From JBDTMT01 sp033764095 (lineage in GTDB: Bacteria; Desulfobacterota; Binatia; HRBIN30; CADEER01): a stretch of 49,480 nt of DNA. A program made the translations under genes and the position numbers. The notes beneath the pieces are model-generated. The model saw only the letters and a program-made list of their open reading frames with translations. It made no database searches and was not told the DNA's origin. Location of the stretch: NCBI GenBank assembly GCA_033764095.1, contig JANRJF010000388.1, positions 1-49,480 on the forward strand, read 5' to 3'. Below, in pieces: positions 32,260 to 39,133 of the stretch; the first letter of the stretch is position 1, and each line of letters starts with the position of its first letter.

Positions 32260-33411
32260 GTGACGCCCTTCTCGCTGTACCTGCACGTGCCGTACTGCGA
32301 CTCGAAGTGCCCGTACTGCGATTTCAACTCCTACGCGGTGAAGCGCTGGCCGGAGCGCGACTACTGCGCGGCGCTGGTCGCCGAGCTGCGCCACGCCGCC
32401 GCCGAGCCGGCCTGGCGCGACGGCACCGTGCAGACCGTCTTCTTCGGCGGCGGGACGCCGTCGCTGTTCGCGCCCGAGTCGATCGCTGCCGTGCTCGATG
32501 CCGTGCGCTCGCTGTGGAAGCTGGCCGGGCCGGACGTGGAGATCACGCTGGAGGCAAACCCGGGTACGGTCGACCGCGCCCGGCTGCGCGGCTTCCGCGG
32601 CGCCGGCATCAATCGCATCAGCTTCGGCGTGCAGTCGTTCCACCCGGCCCATCTCGCCCGACTGGGCCGCATCCACAGCGCGGCGCAGGCGATCGACGCG
32701 ATCGGCGCGGCGCGTGAAGCAGGCTTCGCCAACCTCAACCTCGATCTCATCTTCGCCGTGCCCGGCCAGACGCTGGAGGAGTGGCAGGCGGACATCGAGA
32801 CCGCGGTGTCGCTGGGGCCGGATCACGTCTCCGCCTACAGCCTGACCTTCGAGGAGGGGACCGCCTTCCACGCGCAGCGCCGCGGCGGGCGCCTGCTGCC
32901 GGTGGCGGAGGAGATCGAGGTGGCGATGTTCACCCACACCCGCACGGCGCTCGCCGCGCACGGTTATGCCGCCTACGAGATCTCCAACTTCGCCAAGCCC
33001 GGCCGCGCCTGCGCCCACAACCTCAACTACTGGCACGCCGGCGCCTACCTCGGTGTCGGCGCCGGCGCGCACTCGTTCGCCAGCCATCCGGCGCCGGGCC
33101 GCCGTTGGGGCAACGAGAAGCTGCCGGCGCGCTACATCGAGCGCGCCCGACGCGACGGCAGCGCGCGCGCCGGCGACGAGGTGCTGAGCGACGCACAGGC
33201 GCGCGGCGAGTTCGTCTTTCTCGGCCTGCGCTGCAGTGACGGCTTCGCCGCCGCCGCGTTCGCGCGTCGCTTCGGCAGCGAATTCGCCCAGGCCTTCCCG
33301 CATGCCGAGGCCTTCGTGCGCGACGGGATGCTGGAGTGCGCCGGCGGCCGCTGGCGCCTCACCGAGCGCGGCCTGCTGTTCGCCGACTCGGTGTTCGCGA
33401 CGTTCCTGTGA
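32260..33411 (+). CDS. hemW: HemW-like radical SAM protein
   Basis: 383 aa. Radical SAM cluster motif in YLHVPYCDSKCPYCDFNSY (C-x3-C-x2-C), followed by FFGGGTPSL, EANPGT, RISFGVQSF and LIFAVPGQT, the series of HemN-like proteins; it lacks the C-terminal features of true HemN and has the HemW-type length and PYCDF motif. HemW is held to be a haem chaperone rather than a coproporphyrinogen dehydrogenase. GTG 32260 is the start; the ATG a few bases upstream is out of frame. It stands alone between the 8-Cys gene and a palindrome. Confidence 0.93.
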   Translation: MTPFSLYLHVPYCDSKCPYCDFNSYAVKRWPERDYCAALVAELRHAAAEPAWRDGTVQTVFFGGGTPSLFAPESIAAVLDAVRSLWKLAGPDVEITLEANPGTVDRARLRGFRGAGINRISFGVQSFHPAHLARLGRIHSAAQAIDAIGAAREAGFANLNLDLIFAVPGQTLEEWQADIETAVSLGPDHVSAYSLTFEEGTAFHAQRRGGRLLPVAEEIEVAMFTHTRTALAAHGYAAYEISNFAKPGRACAHNLNYWHAGAYLGVGAGAHSFASHPAPGRRWGNEKLPARYIERARRDGSARAGDEVLSDAQARGEFVFLGLRCSDGFAAAAFARRFGSEFAQAFPHAEAFVRDGMLECAGGRWRLTERGLLFADSVFATFL

Positions 33412-33432
33412 GGGGGCGGTGCGCCGGTACGC

Positions 33433-33490
33433 CGGTGAGCCGGTGAACCAGCCGGATTCCAAACTGGCTCACCGCTGCACCGGCTCACCG
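33433..33490. repeat. Palindrome with CCGGTGAG units
   Basis: CGGTGAGCCGGTG (33433-33445) is perfectly inverted at 33478-33490, inside a longer imperfect palindrome that begins near 33421 (CGCCGGTACGCCGGTGAG). Each arm has two or three CCGGT or GGTGA units. It sits between convergent hemW and SDR genes. Confidence 0.7.
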
Positions 33491-33492
33491 CG

Positions 33493-34401
33493 TCAGTCCT
33501 TCTTCTGCTCCTTCGCCGCCGCACGCGCGCGCATCTCGGGGATGCCGATCGGCTGCAGGTGCTCGAGGAAGACGCCGTTGAAGTTGGCGGCGATCTCGCT
33601 CGCGGTCAGGCCACCGGGTTTGTACATCATCGCGATCGGGCGCGGCTGCTGGAAGATCGTGTAGCCGAAACCGCGGCGGCCGAAGATCTGGCCGTTCACG
33701 TGCGCCGCTTTCTCGGAGCCGAGGAAGGCGATCAGCGGTCCGTTGAGCTCGGGGTTCATCTCCGCCGGCGGGTTGTCCTTGTCGATGCCGGGGATGGTGC
33801 CGGTCATGCGCGTCATGCCGGACGGCGCCATGGCGTTGATCGTGATGCCGTACTTCTCGTGCTCGATCGCCCACACCAGCGTCAGGCCCATGATGCCGGC
33901 CTTGGCGGCACCGTAGTTGGTCTGGCCGAAGTTGCCGCGCAGTCCGGCGCTGGAGGTGATGTTGATCACCCGGCCGTAGCCCTGCTCGCGCATGATCGGC
34001 AGCGCGTGGCGGCCGCAGTTGAAGCTGCCCTTCAGGTGCACGGCGAGCACCGCGTCGAAGTCGTCCTCGCTCATCTTGGCCAGCGAGCGGTCGCGCACGA
34101 TGCCGGCGTGGGTCACCAGGATGTCGATGCGGCCGAAGGTCTTGACCGCCGACTGGATGATGTTCTCGGCGGCGGCGAAATCCGACACCGAGTCGTAGTT
34201 CGGCGCCGCGTCGCTGCCGATCTTCTTGATCTCGTTCACCACCTGCTGGGCCGGATCGTCGGCACCGCCACGGCCGTCGACCTCGCAGCCGACGTCGTTG
34301 ACGATCACCTTCGCGCCCTCGCGCGCCAGGGCGATGGCGATGCCGCGCCCGATGCCGCGTCCTGCTCCGGTGACGACGGCCACCTTGTCCTTTAACAGCA
34401 T
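33493..34401 (-). CDS. SDR, peroxisomal-MFE-2-like 3-hydroxyacyl-CoA dehydrogenase
   Basis: 302 aa. TGAGRGIGRGIAIALAREGA cofactor motif, then the MFE-2 style run DRSLAKMSEDDFDAVLAVHL, GRVINITSSAGLRGNFGQTN and catalytic YGAAKAG. Members of this branch oxidise (3R)-hydroxyacyl-CoA in beta-oxidation or related paths. The usual NNAG motif reads THAG here. A C-terminal extension (ASEIAANFNGVFLEHLQPIGIP) of ~60 residues follows the SDR core; the end is Lys/Glu-rich. AAGGAGGAG lies before ATG 34401. An operator-like palindrome 136 bases upstream suggests control by a TetR-type regulator. Confidence 0.9.
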   Translation of the reverse strand: MLLKDKVAVVTGAGRGIGRGIAIALAREGAKVIVNDVGCEVDGRGGADDPAQQVVNEIKKIGSDAAPNYDSVSDFAAAENIIQSAVKTFGRIDILVTHAGIVRDRSLAKMSEDDFDAVLAVHLKGSFNCGRHALPIMREQGYGRVINITSSAGLRGNFGQTNYGAAKAGIMGLTLVWAIEHEKYGITINAMAPSGMTRMTGTIPGIDKDNPPAEMNPELNGPLIAFLGSEKAAHVNGQIFGRRGFGYTIFQQPRPIAMMYKPGGLTASEIAANFNGVFLEHLQPIGIPEMRARAAAKEQKKD

Positions 34402-34536
34402 GCGTCTCCTCCTTGTGATCGCCGCTCCCGCATCCTGGATGAGCGGCGCGCAGTGGTCCGCCCCAAGGCCCCCAACGCCCGGCGCGCACCGTACCCGCGA
34501 GATGAAATTTGCCTGGCGCTACCATCGCCCCTGGCG

Positions 34537-34552
34537 TCAATCAAGTGATTGA
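34537..34552. promoter_or_regulatory. Operator-like palindrome upstream of the MFE-2-like SDR
   Basis: TCAATCAAGTGATTGA: two perfect 7-bp arms (TCAATCA / TGATTGA) with two bases between, AT-rich in a very GC-rich region. On the minus strand it runs into TTGATT, which with a 17-base gap to TAGCGC could be a sigma-70-like promoter for the SDR gene. Such sites are typical of TetR-family lipid regulators; the regulator is not in the window. Confidence 0.45.
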
Positions 34553-34573
34553 AGCGGGCGACTCGAACGGCGC

Positions 34574-35575
34574 TCAGGCGACCGCCAGGTAGTCGCGCCA
34601 CGGCCGCAGGTCGTGTTGCGCGAGCCAGGCCTCGATCCAGGCGCGCGCACCCGGGGTGCCGACGGCGATCAGCACGAAGCCGTCGCGGCGGTCGGGGGCG
34701 CGCGGCTGCTCCACCGGCACGCCGGCGAGGCGGCGGCCCCAGCGCTGCGGCGCGATGTCGATGAAGCAGCCGATCGTGTAGCCGTGCTGGCGCAGGCCGC
34801 GCGCCCAGGCGCGTCCGGTCGGCCCGGCACCCCAGATCTGCAGCCGCGTCGTCGGCGGGACGGCGCGCGGGAAGTGGGCCAGCTTGGTGGCGAGGAAGCG
34901 GCGCCGCTCGTAGCGGCGGTCAACGCGGCTCAGCCGCCCGGGCGAGTCGCGCCAGGACAGCAGCATCTCAGGCACCTTGGCGAGGCGATGGCCGTCGAGC
35001 ACCAGGCGCAGCCACAGGTCGTAGTCCTCCGGTCCGTCGCCATGGCGATAGCCGCCCACCGCGTCGAGCGCGGTGCGGCGCAGCACGGCGCTCGGATGGG
35101 CAATCGGCGATTCGACGAAGATCGCGTCGCGGATCGCCTCGCAACTGACCACGCCGTTGAGCCACTCGACGTAGCGCCGCATGCCGGCACCGGCCGCGTC
35201 GACCGGAAAGCACTCGACCAGGCAGCCGACCGCGCTCAGGCTGGCGTCGCGCGCGAGGCGCTCGCACTGGCGCGCCAGGCGCTCGCGATGCGCCAGGTCG
35301 TCGGCGTCCATGCGTGCGACCAGCGGCGCGCGGGCCGCGGCGATGCCGCGGTTGAGCGCGTCGACCAGCCCGCCGCCGGCCTCGATGACGCGAAAGCGCG
35401 GATCGGCGGCGGCGCAGGCGGCGGCGAGCGCGGGCGAGGCGTCGCGCGAGCCGTCGTCGACCAGCAGGCACTCGAAGTCGGCGAGGGTCTGGCTGCGCAG
35501 GCTGTCGAGCGCCGCGCCGAGCGTCGCCGCCGCGTCGCGAAACGGCAGCACGACGCTGACCGGCGGCGTGCTCAC
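34574..35575 (-). CDS. Glycosyltransferase family 2
   Basis: 333 aa, GT-A fold. N-terminal VSVVLPFRDAAATLGAALDSL, ECLLVDDGSRDASP with the DDGS motif, nucleotide-sugar DXD-like MDADD at about residue 95, and GPEDYDLWLRLVLDG, the acceptor-side motif with ED. The last ~100 residues carry a Rossmann-like segment (LQIWGAGPTGRAWARGLRQHGY, then GCFIDI) not usual in GT2 enzymes; it resembles the nucleotide-binding half of some sugar-modifying proteins. It is the last gene of the tatA-DUF3108-GT2 operon; the start GTG overlaps the stop of the DUF3108 gene by four bases (GTGA). It may decorate a cell-surface or secreted product. Confidence 0.9.
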   Translation of the reverse strand: MSTPPVSVVLPFRDAAATLGAALDSLRSQTLADFECLLVDDGSRDASPALAAACAAADPRFRVIEAGGGLVDALNRGIAAARAPLVARMDADDLAHRERLARQCERLARDASLSAVGCLVECFPVDAAGAGMRRYVEWLNGVVSCEAIRDAIFVESPIAHPSAVLRRTALDAVGGYRHGDGPEDYDLWLRLVLDGHRLAKVPEMLLSWRDSPGRLSRVDRRYERRRFLATKLAHFPRAVPPTTRLQIWGAGPTGRAWARGLRQHGYTIGCFIDIAPQRWGRRLAGVPVEQPRAPDRRDGFVLIAVGTPGARAWIEAWLAQHDLRPWRDYLAVA

Positions 35576-36321
35576 GCCCCGATCTTCACCAGGTCGAGGG
35601 TGACGGCGCCGATGAACACCTCGCTGCGGATGCGCAGCAGCGTGCGGTCGGCGTCGTCGGCGACCCAGATGGTCGCATTCCGCAGGCGCCGGTCGAGCTC
35701 GGCGGCGCGGCCGATCTTCCACACCTCGGGCACGACGCGCAGCGCGGTGAAGCGGCCGGCGGGAACCTCGATGGTGTCGGGGCCGGCGACGTCGAGCTGC
35801 ACGCGGTAGCGCGCCTCGCCGGTGAAGATCTCGTAGCGCAGCACGTCGCCCGGCTTGGCGCCGCTCAGGCGGGCGCGAAAGACGGCGGTGATCGGGTCGA
35901 GCAGGCCGTCCTCGTCGAGCGCCATCTCCTTGCGCTTGCCGTTCTTCAGGTAGACGCTGCGCGCCCCGCCGTCGTCGGCGGCGAAGTCGATCATGGTCAG
36001 ATAGCTGTCGCCGGCCATGGTGCGGTCGTAGATGAAGCGCAGCGGCTCGACGCCGTTGGCGAGGAAGGTCGCCTTGGCGGTGCCGCGGAAGCTCCAGAAG
36101 ACGTCGACGAAGGCGTTGGTGCGCGCGCTCGCCTCGACCTCGACGCTGGGCTGGCCGACCAGCTCGCCGGGCGTCACGGCGACCGTCGCCCCGGCGGCCG
36201 GGATGCCGTTCCAGGCGACGCGATACTCGAGCCGACGCGCCTGGGTGATGGGCTCGGCGGCGCGCGCCGCCGAGACACACAGCAGCACCGCCAGGCAGAC
36301 GGCGGCGCGGCGCAATGCCAA
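35572..36321 (-). CDS. DUF3108 secreted protein
   Basis: 249-aa protein with signal peptide (MALRRAAVCLAVLLC...AARA) when started from TTG 36321, five bases after tatA. An ATG at 36378 lies 52 bases inside tatA and would add an Arg-rich stretch that is only shadow of tatA, so TTG is preferred. The DUF3108 core is clear: RLEYRVAWNGIPAAGATVAV, FRGTAKATFLANGVEPLRFIYDRTM, KEMALDEDGLLDPITAVFRARL and GRFTALRVVPEVWKIG. The family's role is unknown; members are periplasmic. It lies between tatA and a glycosyltransferase in one operon and overlaps the latter by four bases. Confidence 0.85.
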   Translation of the reverse strand: MALRRAAVCLAVLLCVSAARAAEPITQARRLEYRVAWNGIPAAGATVAVTPGELVGQPSVEVEASARTNAFVDVFWSFRGTAKATFLANGVEPLRFIYDRTMAGDSYLTMIDFAADDGGARSVYLKNGKRKEMALDEDGLLDPITAVFRARLSGAKPGDVLRYEIFTGEARYRVQLDVAGPDTIEVPAGRFTALRVVPEVWKIGRAAELDRRLRNATIWVADDADRTLLRIRSEVFIGAVTLDLVKIGA

Positions 36322-36325
36322 TCGC

Positions 36326-36523
36326 TCAGGCCGCCGGCTTGTCGCCTTCGGCCTTCTCCACCTGGGCAGGGTCAGCATCGGTGCCCTTGTGTTCCAACGC
36401 CTTCTTGAAGTCGCGAATGCCCTTGCCGAGCGCGCCGCCGATCTCCGGCAGCTTGCCGGGGCCGAAGATCAGCAGTGCGACCACCAGGATGACGACCAGC
36501 TCCGGGGCGCCTAGTCCGAACAT
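36326..36523 (-). CDS. tatA: Sec-independent protein translocase subunit TatA
   Basis: 65 aa. One N-terminal membrane helix (APELVVILVVALLIFGPGKLPE), then the amphipathic helix GGALGKGIRDFKKAL and a charged tail. This is the pore-forming subunit that moves folded proteins with a twin-Arg signal. FGPGKLPE and GKGIRDFK are the family marks. GGAGG eight bases before ATG 36523 supports the start. No tatB or tatC lies nearby, so those must be elsewhere. It heads the operon with DUF3108 and the glycosyltransferase. Confidence 0.95.
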   Translation of the reverse strand: MFGLGAPELVVILVVALLIFGPGKLPEIGGALGKGIRDFKKALEHKGTDADPAQVEKAEGDKPAA

Positions 36524-36617
36524 GCAGGATCCTCCACTGGAGGGACGCTAGCACGGGTTGGCGCGTTGAGCGATCACAGAACTCGCCGGCCGTTGCCGGC
36601 AGCCGGGCGGGGCGACT

Positions 36618-37175
36618 ATGAAGACCCGCATGAAGCAGTGGTTCGCCCTGTCCGCCATCGGTCGCGACCGCCCCGGCATCGTCGCCGACCTTTCCGAGCT
36701 CATCTACGAATGCGACTGCAATCTCGAGGATTCGAGCATGACCATCCTCGGGAGCGAGTTTGCCGTCCTGTTGCTGCTGACCGGCGAGGGGGCCGACATC
36801 GCTGCGCGGCTGTCGGCCGCCTGCAAGCGGCTCGAATGGGAGAAACGGCTGACCGTGTTCTTCCGCCCGCTCGATTCCGAGCCAATCCCCTACCGGGCCA
36901 GCCATCGCGCCAGCCAGTACGCTCTGCAGGCGGTTGGGGTGGACAAGGCCGGAATTGTCGCCAAGCTCGCCCGCTGCCTGGCGGATCACCGGGTCAACGT
37001 GGCGCAGCTGCAGACTCAGTCGCGCCGCGAGCCGGAGTCCGGCACGCCGATCTTCACCGTCCAGATCGTCATGGACGTCCCCGGCGACGTCGATCTCGAC
37101 GCCCTGCGCGAGCGCCTCGAAATGGTCGCCGCCGAGCTCTGCGTCGACCTGACGATCGAGCCTGCGGACGCCTGA
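36618..37175 (+). CDS. Two-ACT-domain protein, GcvR-like
   Basis: 185 aa with two ACT domains (~7-80: WFALSAIGRDRPGIVADLSELIYE; ~95-175: YALQAVGVDKAGIVAKLARCLA). This is the pattern of the glycine-cleavage-system repressor GcvR and relatives, which act by binding partner proteins and amino acids in the cytoplasm. There is no DNA-binding domain and no gcv gene beside it, so the regulatory target is open. Start ATG 36618; ATG 36630 is possible. The 94 bases to the divergent tatA contain no clear operator. The next gene, infC, begins 90 bases after the stop. Confidence 0.88.
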   Translation: MKTRMKQWFALSAIGRDRPGIVADLSELIYECDCNLEDSSMTILGSEFAVLLLLTGEGADIAARLSAACKRLEWEKRLTVFFRPLDSEPIPYRASHRASQYALQAVGVDKAGIVAKLARCLADHRVNVAQLQTQSRREPESGTPIFTVQIVMDVPGDVDLDALRERLEMVAAELCVDLTIEPADA

Positions 37176-37265
37176 GCCGGCTGGCGGGGGTTTCCGCACA
37201 ACCTCAATTGACCGGGGACTTTCCAGCAAGGTAGGCTTCGCCGGGCTGACAAATAGGGAGGTCAT

Positions 37266-37946
37266 TTGGCGTATCGCGGTCGAGGTCCACGTTTTGTTCC
37301 CCCGCCTGAGGAAACCCATCGAATCAATCGCAAGATCCGCGCTCCGCAGGTGCGGCTGATCGGCGCCGATGGCGGCCAGGTCGGCATCGTACCGATCGAC
37401 GAAGCGCTCCGGCTGGCGGAGCAGGCGCAACTGGATCTGGTCGAGATCGCCGCCACCGCGCAGCCGCCGGTGTGTCGCATCCTGGACTACGGCAAGTTCA
37501 AGTACCAGGAGCACAAGAAAGAGAGCGAGGCGAAGAAGAAGGCGACCATCACCACGGTGAAGGAGCTGCGCCTCGGCTACCGCACCGACCACGGCGACAT
37601 CGACCGGCAGATCGCCAAGGCGCGCCAGTTCCTCGAGGCCGGCGACCGGGTGAAGTTCCTGCTCCGTTTCCGCGGCCGCGAAATGGCCTACCAGCACCTC
37701 GGGCGCGAAAAGCTGATGGGCGTCTGCAACGCGCTCAAGGACGTCGCGACCTCCGAGGGCGATCCCAAGATGGAAGGCCGCATGATGGGCATCGTGCTGG
37801 CGCCGGGGAAGAAGAAGAGCGTCGCGAAGCCGCCGGCGGCGGCAGCCAAGCCGAAGGACGCGGCGTCCGCCGACCAACCGGCAGCGCCGGCGCCCGCTGC
37901 GGGCTCCGAGGCGCCGCCGAAGGTGGGCGCAACCTCGCAGGCCTGA
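37266..37946 (+). CDS. infC: Translation initiation factor IF-3
   Basis: 226 aa. IF3 N-terminal domain (INRKIRAPQVRLIGADGGQVGIV, RILDYGKFKYQE) and C-terminal domain (KELRLGYRTDHGDIDRQIAKARQFLEAGD split at ~100-130, VKFLLRFRGREMAY) are complete. An Ala/Pro/Lys-rich extension of ~45 residues follows, longer than in E. coli IF3 (180 aa); some related phyla have such tails. The start is TTG 37266 with GGGAGG four bases ahead. In most bacteria rpmI and rplT follow infC at once; here the convergent purN does, so the usual operon is broken. Confidence 0.96.
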   Translation: MAYRGRGPRFVPPPEETHRINRKIRAPQVRLIGADGGQVGIVPIDEALRLAEQAQLDLVEIAATAQPPVCRILDYGKFKYQEHKKESEAKKKATITTVKELRLGYRTDHGDIDRQIAKARQFLEAGDRVKFLLRFRGREMAYQHLGREKLMGVCNALKDVATSEGDPKMEGRMMGIVLAPGKKKSVAKPPAAAAKPKDAASADQPAAPAPAAGSEAPPKVGATSQA

Positions 37947-37953
37947 TCGGCGC

Positions 37954-38580
37954 TCAGGCGGGTGGCAGGATACGCACCCGCCGTCCTTCGACACGCAGGC
38001 GATCGTCGGCCCAGAGCTGGATCGCCTGCGGATAGAGCTCGCTCTCCAGCCCCTGCACGCGCGCCGCCAGGCTGTCCGGCGTGTCGTCGTCCTGCACCGG
38101 CACGCAGCCCTGCAGGATGATCGGGCCATGGTCGTACTGGTCGTCGGCGAAGTGGACGGTACAGCCGCTCACCTTGACGCCCGCCGCCAGCACCGCCTCG
38201 TGCACCTTGTGGCCGTAGAAGCCGGCGCCGCAGAAGGCGGGGATGAGCGCCGGGTGGATGTTCATCACCCGGCCGGCATAGCTGCGCGGCTGGAAGAGCG
38301 AGAGGAAGCCGGCGAGCACGATCAGGTCGGGAGCGTGCGGCGCCAGCGCCGCGTGCAGCGCATCGTTGAACGCCGCGCCGTCGGCGTACTGCTTGCGCGC
38401 CACCGCCACGGCCGGAATGCCGGCGCGCCGCGCGCGCTCCAACCCGAAGGCGTCGGCGCGCGACGCCACCACCGCCGCCACCTCGGCGCGCAGGCGGCCG
38501 GCGCCGATGCGCGTCAGCAGGTTCTGCAGCGTCGAGCCACTGCCCGACAGCAACACGGCGAGGCGGGGCGTGTGCGGCAT
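37954..38580 (-). CDS. purN: Phosphoribosylglycinamide formyltransferase
   Basis: 208 aa. Third step of purine synthesis, transferring a formyl group from 10-formyl-THF to GAR. Opening LSGSGSTLQNLL (phosphate-binding loop), catalytic Asn-x-His in VMNIHPALIPAFCG, and Asp of VHFADDQYDHGPIILQ are all there. Last gene of the pepN-orn-purN run, seven bases after orn. It is convergent with infC, eight bases apart. The start is ATG 38580; a longer in-frame ATG would overlap orn and is rejected. Confidence 0.95.
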   Translation of the reverse strand: MPHTPRLAVLLSGSGSTLQNLLTRIGAGRLRAEVAAVVASRADAFGLERARRAGIPAVAVARKQYADGAAFNDALHAALAPHAPDLIVLAGFLSLFQPRSYAGRVMNIHPALIPAFCGAGFYGHKVHEAVLAAGVKVSGCTVHFADDQYDHGPIILQGCVPVQDDDTPDSLAARVQGLESELYPQAIQLWADDRLRVEGRRVRILPPA

Positions 38581-38587
38581 GCGGCGC

Positions 38588-39130
38588 TCAGCGGAAGACG
38601 TGCTGGCGGTAGAAGCGCAGCTCGGTGATCGATTCGCGGATGTCGTCGAGCGCCAGGTGCGCATGCCGCTTCTCGGGCGGCGTCGGGCCGCTGGGATACC
38701 AGCGCCGCACCAGCTCCTTCACCGTGCTGACGTCGATATTGCGGTAGTGCAGCGCGGCGTCGAGCGCCGGCATGTAGCGCGCCAGGAAGCGGCGATCCTG
38801 GTGGATCGAGTTGCCGCACAGCGGCGAGCTGCGGTCGGTGCAGTACTGGCGGATGAAGGCGAGCGTCTCGGCCTCCGCCTGCGCGACGCTGACCCGCGAA
38901 GCGCGCACGCGCGCGGTGAGTCCGGAGGCGCCGTGATGCTCGCGGTTCCAGTCGTCCATCGCGTCCAGCACCGCGTCGGACTGGTGCACGGCGATCACCG
39001 GGCCCTCGGCGAGCACGTCCAGCCCGGCGTCGGTGATCAGCGTCGCGATCTCCAGGATGACGTTGTGGTCGGGGTCGAGCCCCGACATCTCCATGTCCAT
39101 CCAGACCAGCAGGTCGTCGCGTGCCGCCAT
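38588..39130 (-). CDS. orn: Oligoribonuclease
   Basis: 180 aa, DEDDh 3'-5' exonuclease that degrades 2-5-nt RNA and pGpG. Exo I WMDMEMSGLDP, Exo II SPLCGNSIHQDRRFL with Asp, Exo III region AHLALDDIRESITEL with the His and Asp. Full length for the family (~180). It starts three bases after the pepN stop, with no separate ribosome binding site other than the end of pepN, so it is probably translationally coupled. Confidence 0.97.
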   Translation of the reverse strand: MAARDDLLVWMDMEMSGLDPDHNVILEIATLITDAGLDVLAEGPVIAVHQSDAVLDAMDDWNREHHGASGLTARVRASRVSVAQAEAETLAFIRQYCTDRSSPLCGNSIHQDRRFLARYMPALDAALHYRNIDVSTVKELVRRWYPSGPTPPEKRHAHLALDDIRESITELRFYRQHVFR

Positions 39131-39133
39131 CGC

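Noticed and set aside
1..33490. CRISPR array
   Set aside because: The palindromic elements are spaced kilobases apart, differ in sequence, and have no regular spacers.
35576..36280. Extension of the glycosyltransferase upstream to 36280
   Set aside because: That part is an out-of-frame reading of the DUF3108 gene; the GT2 family starts at the GTG at 35575.
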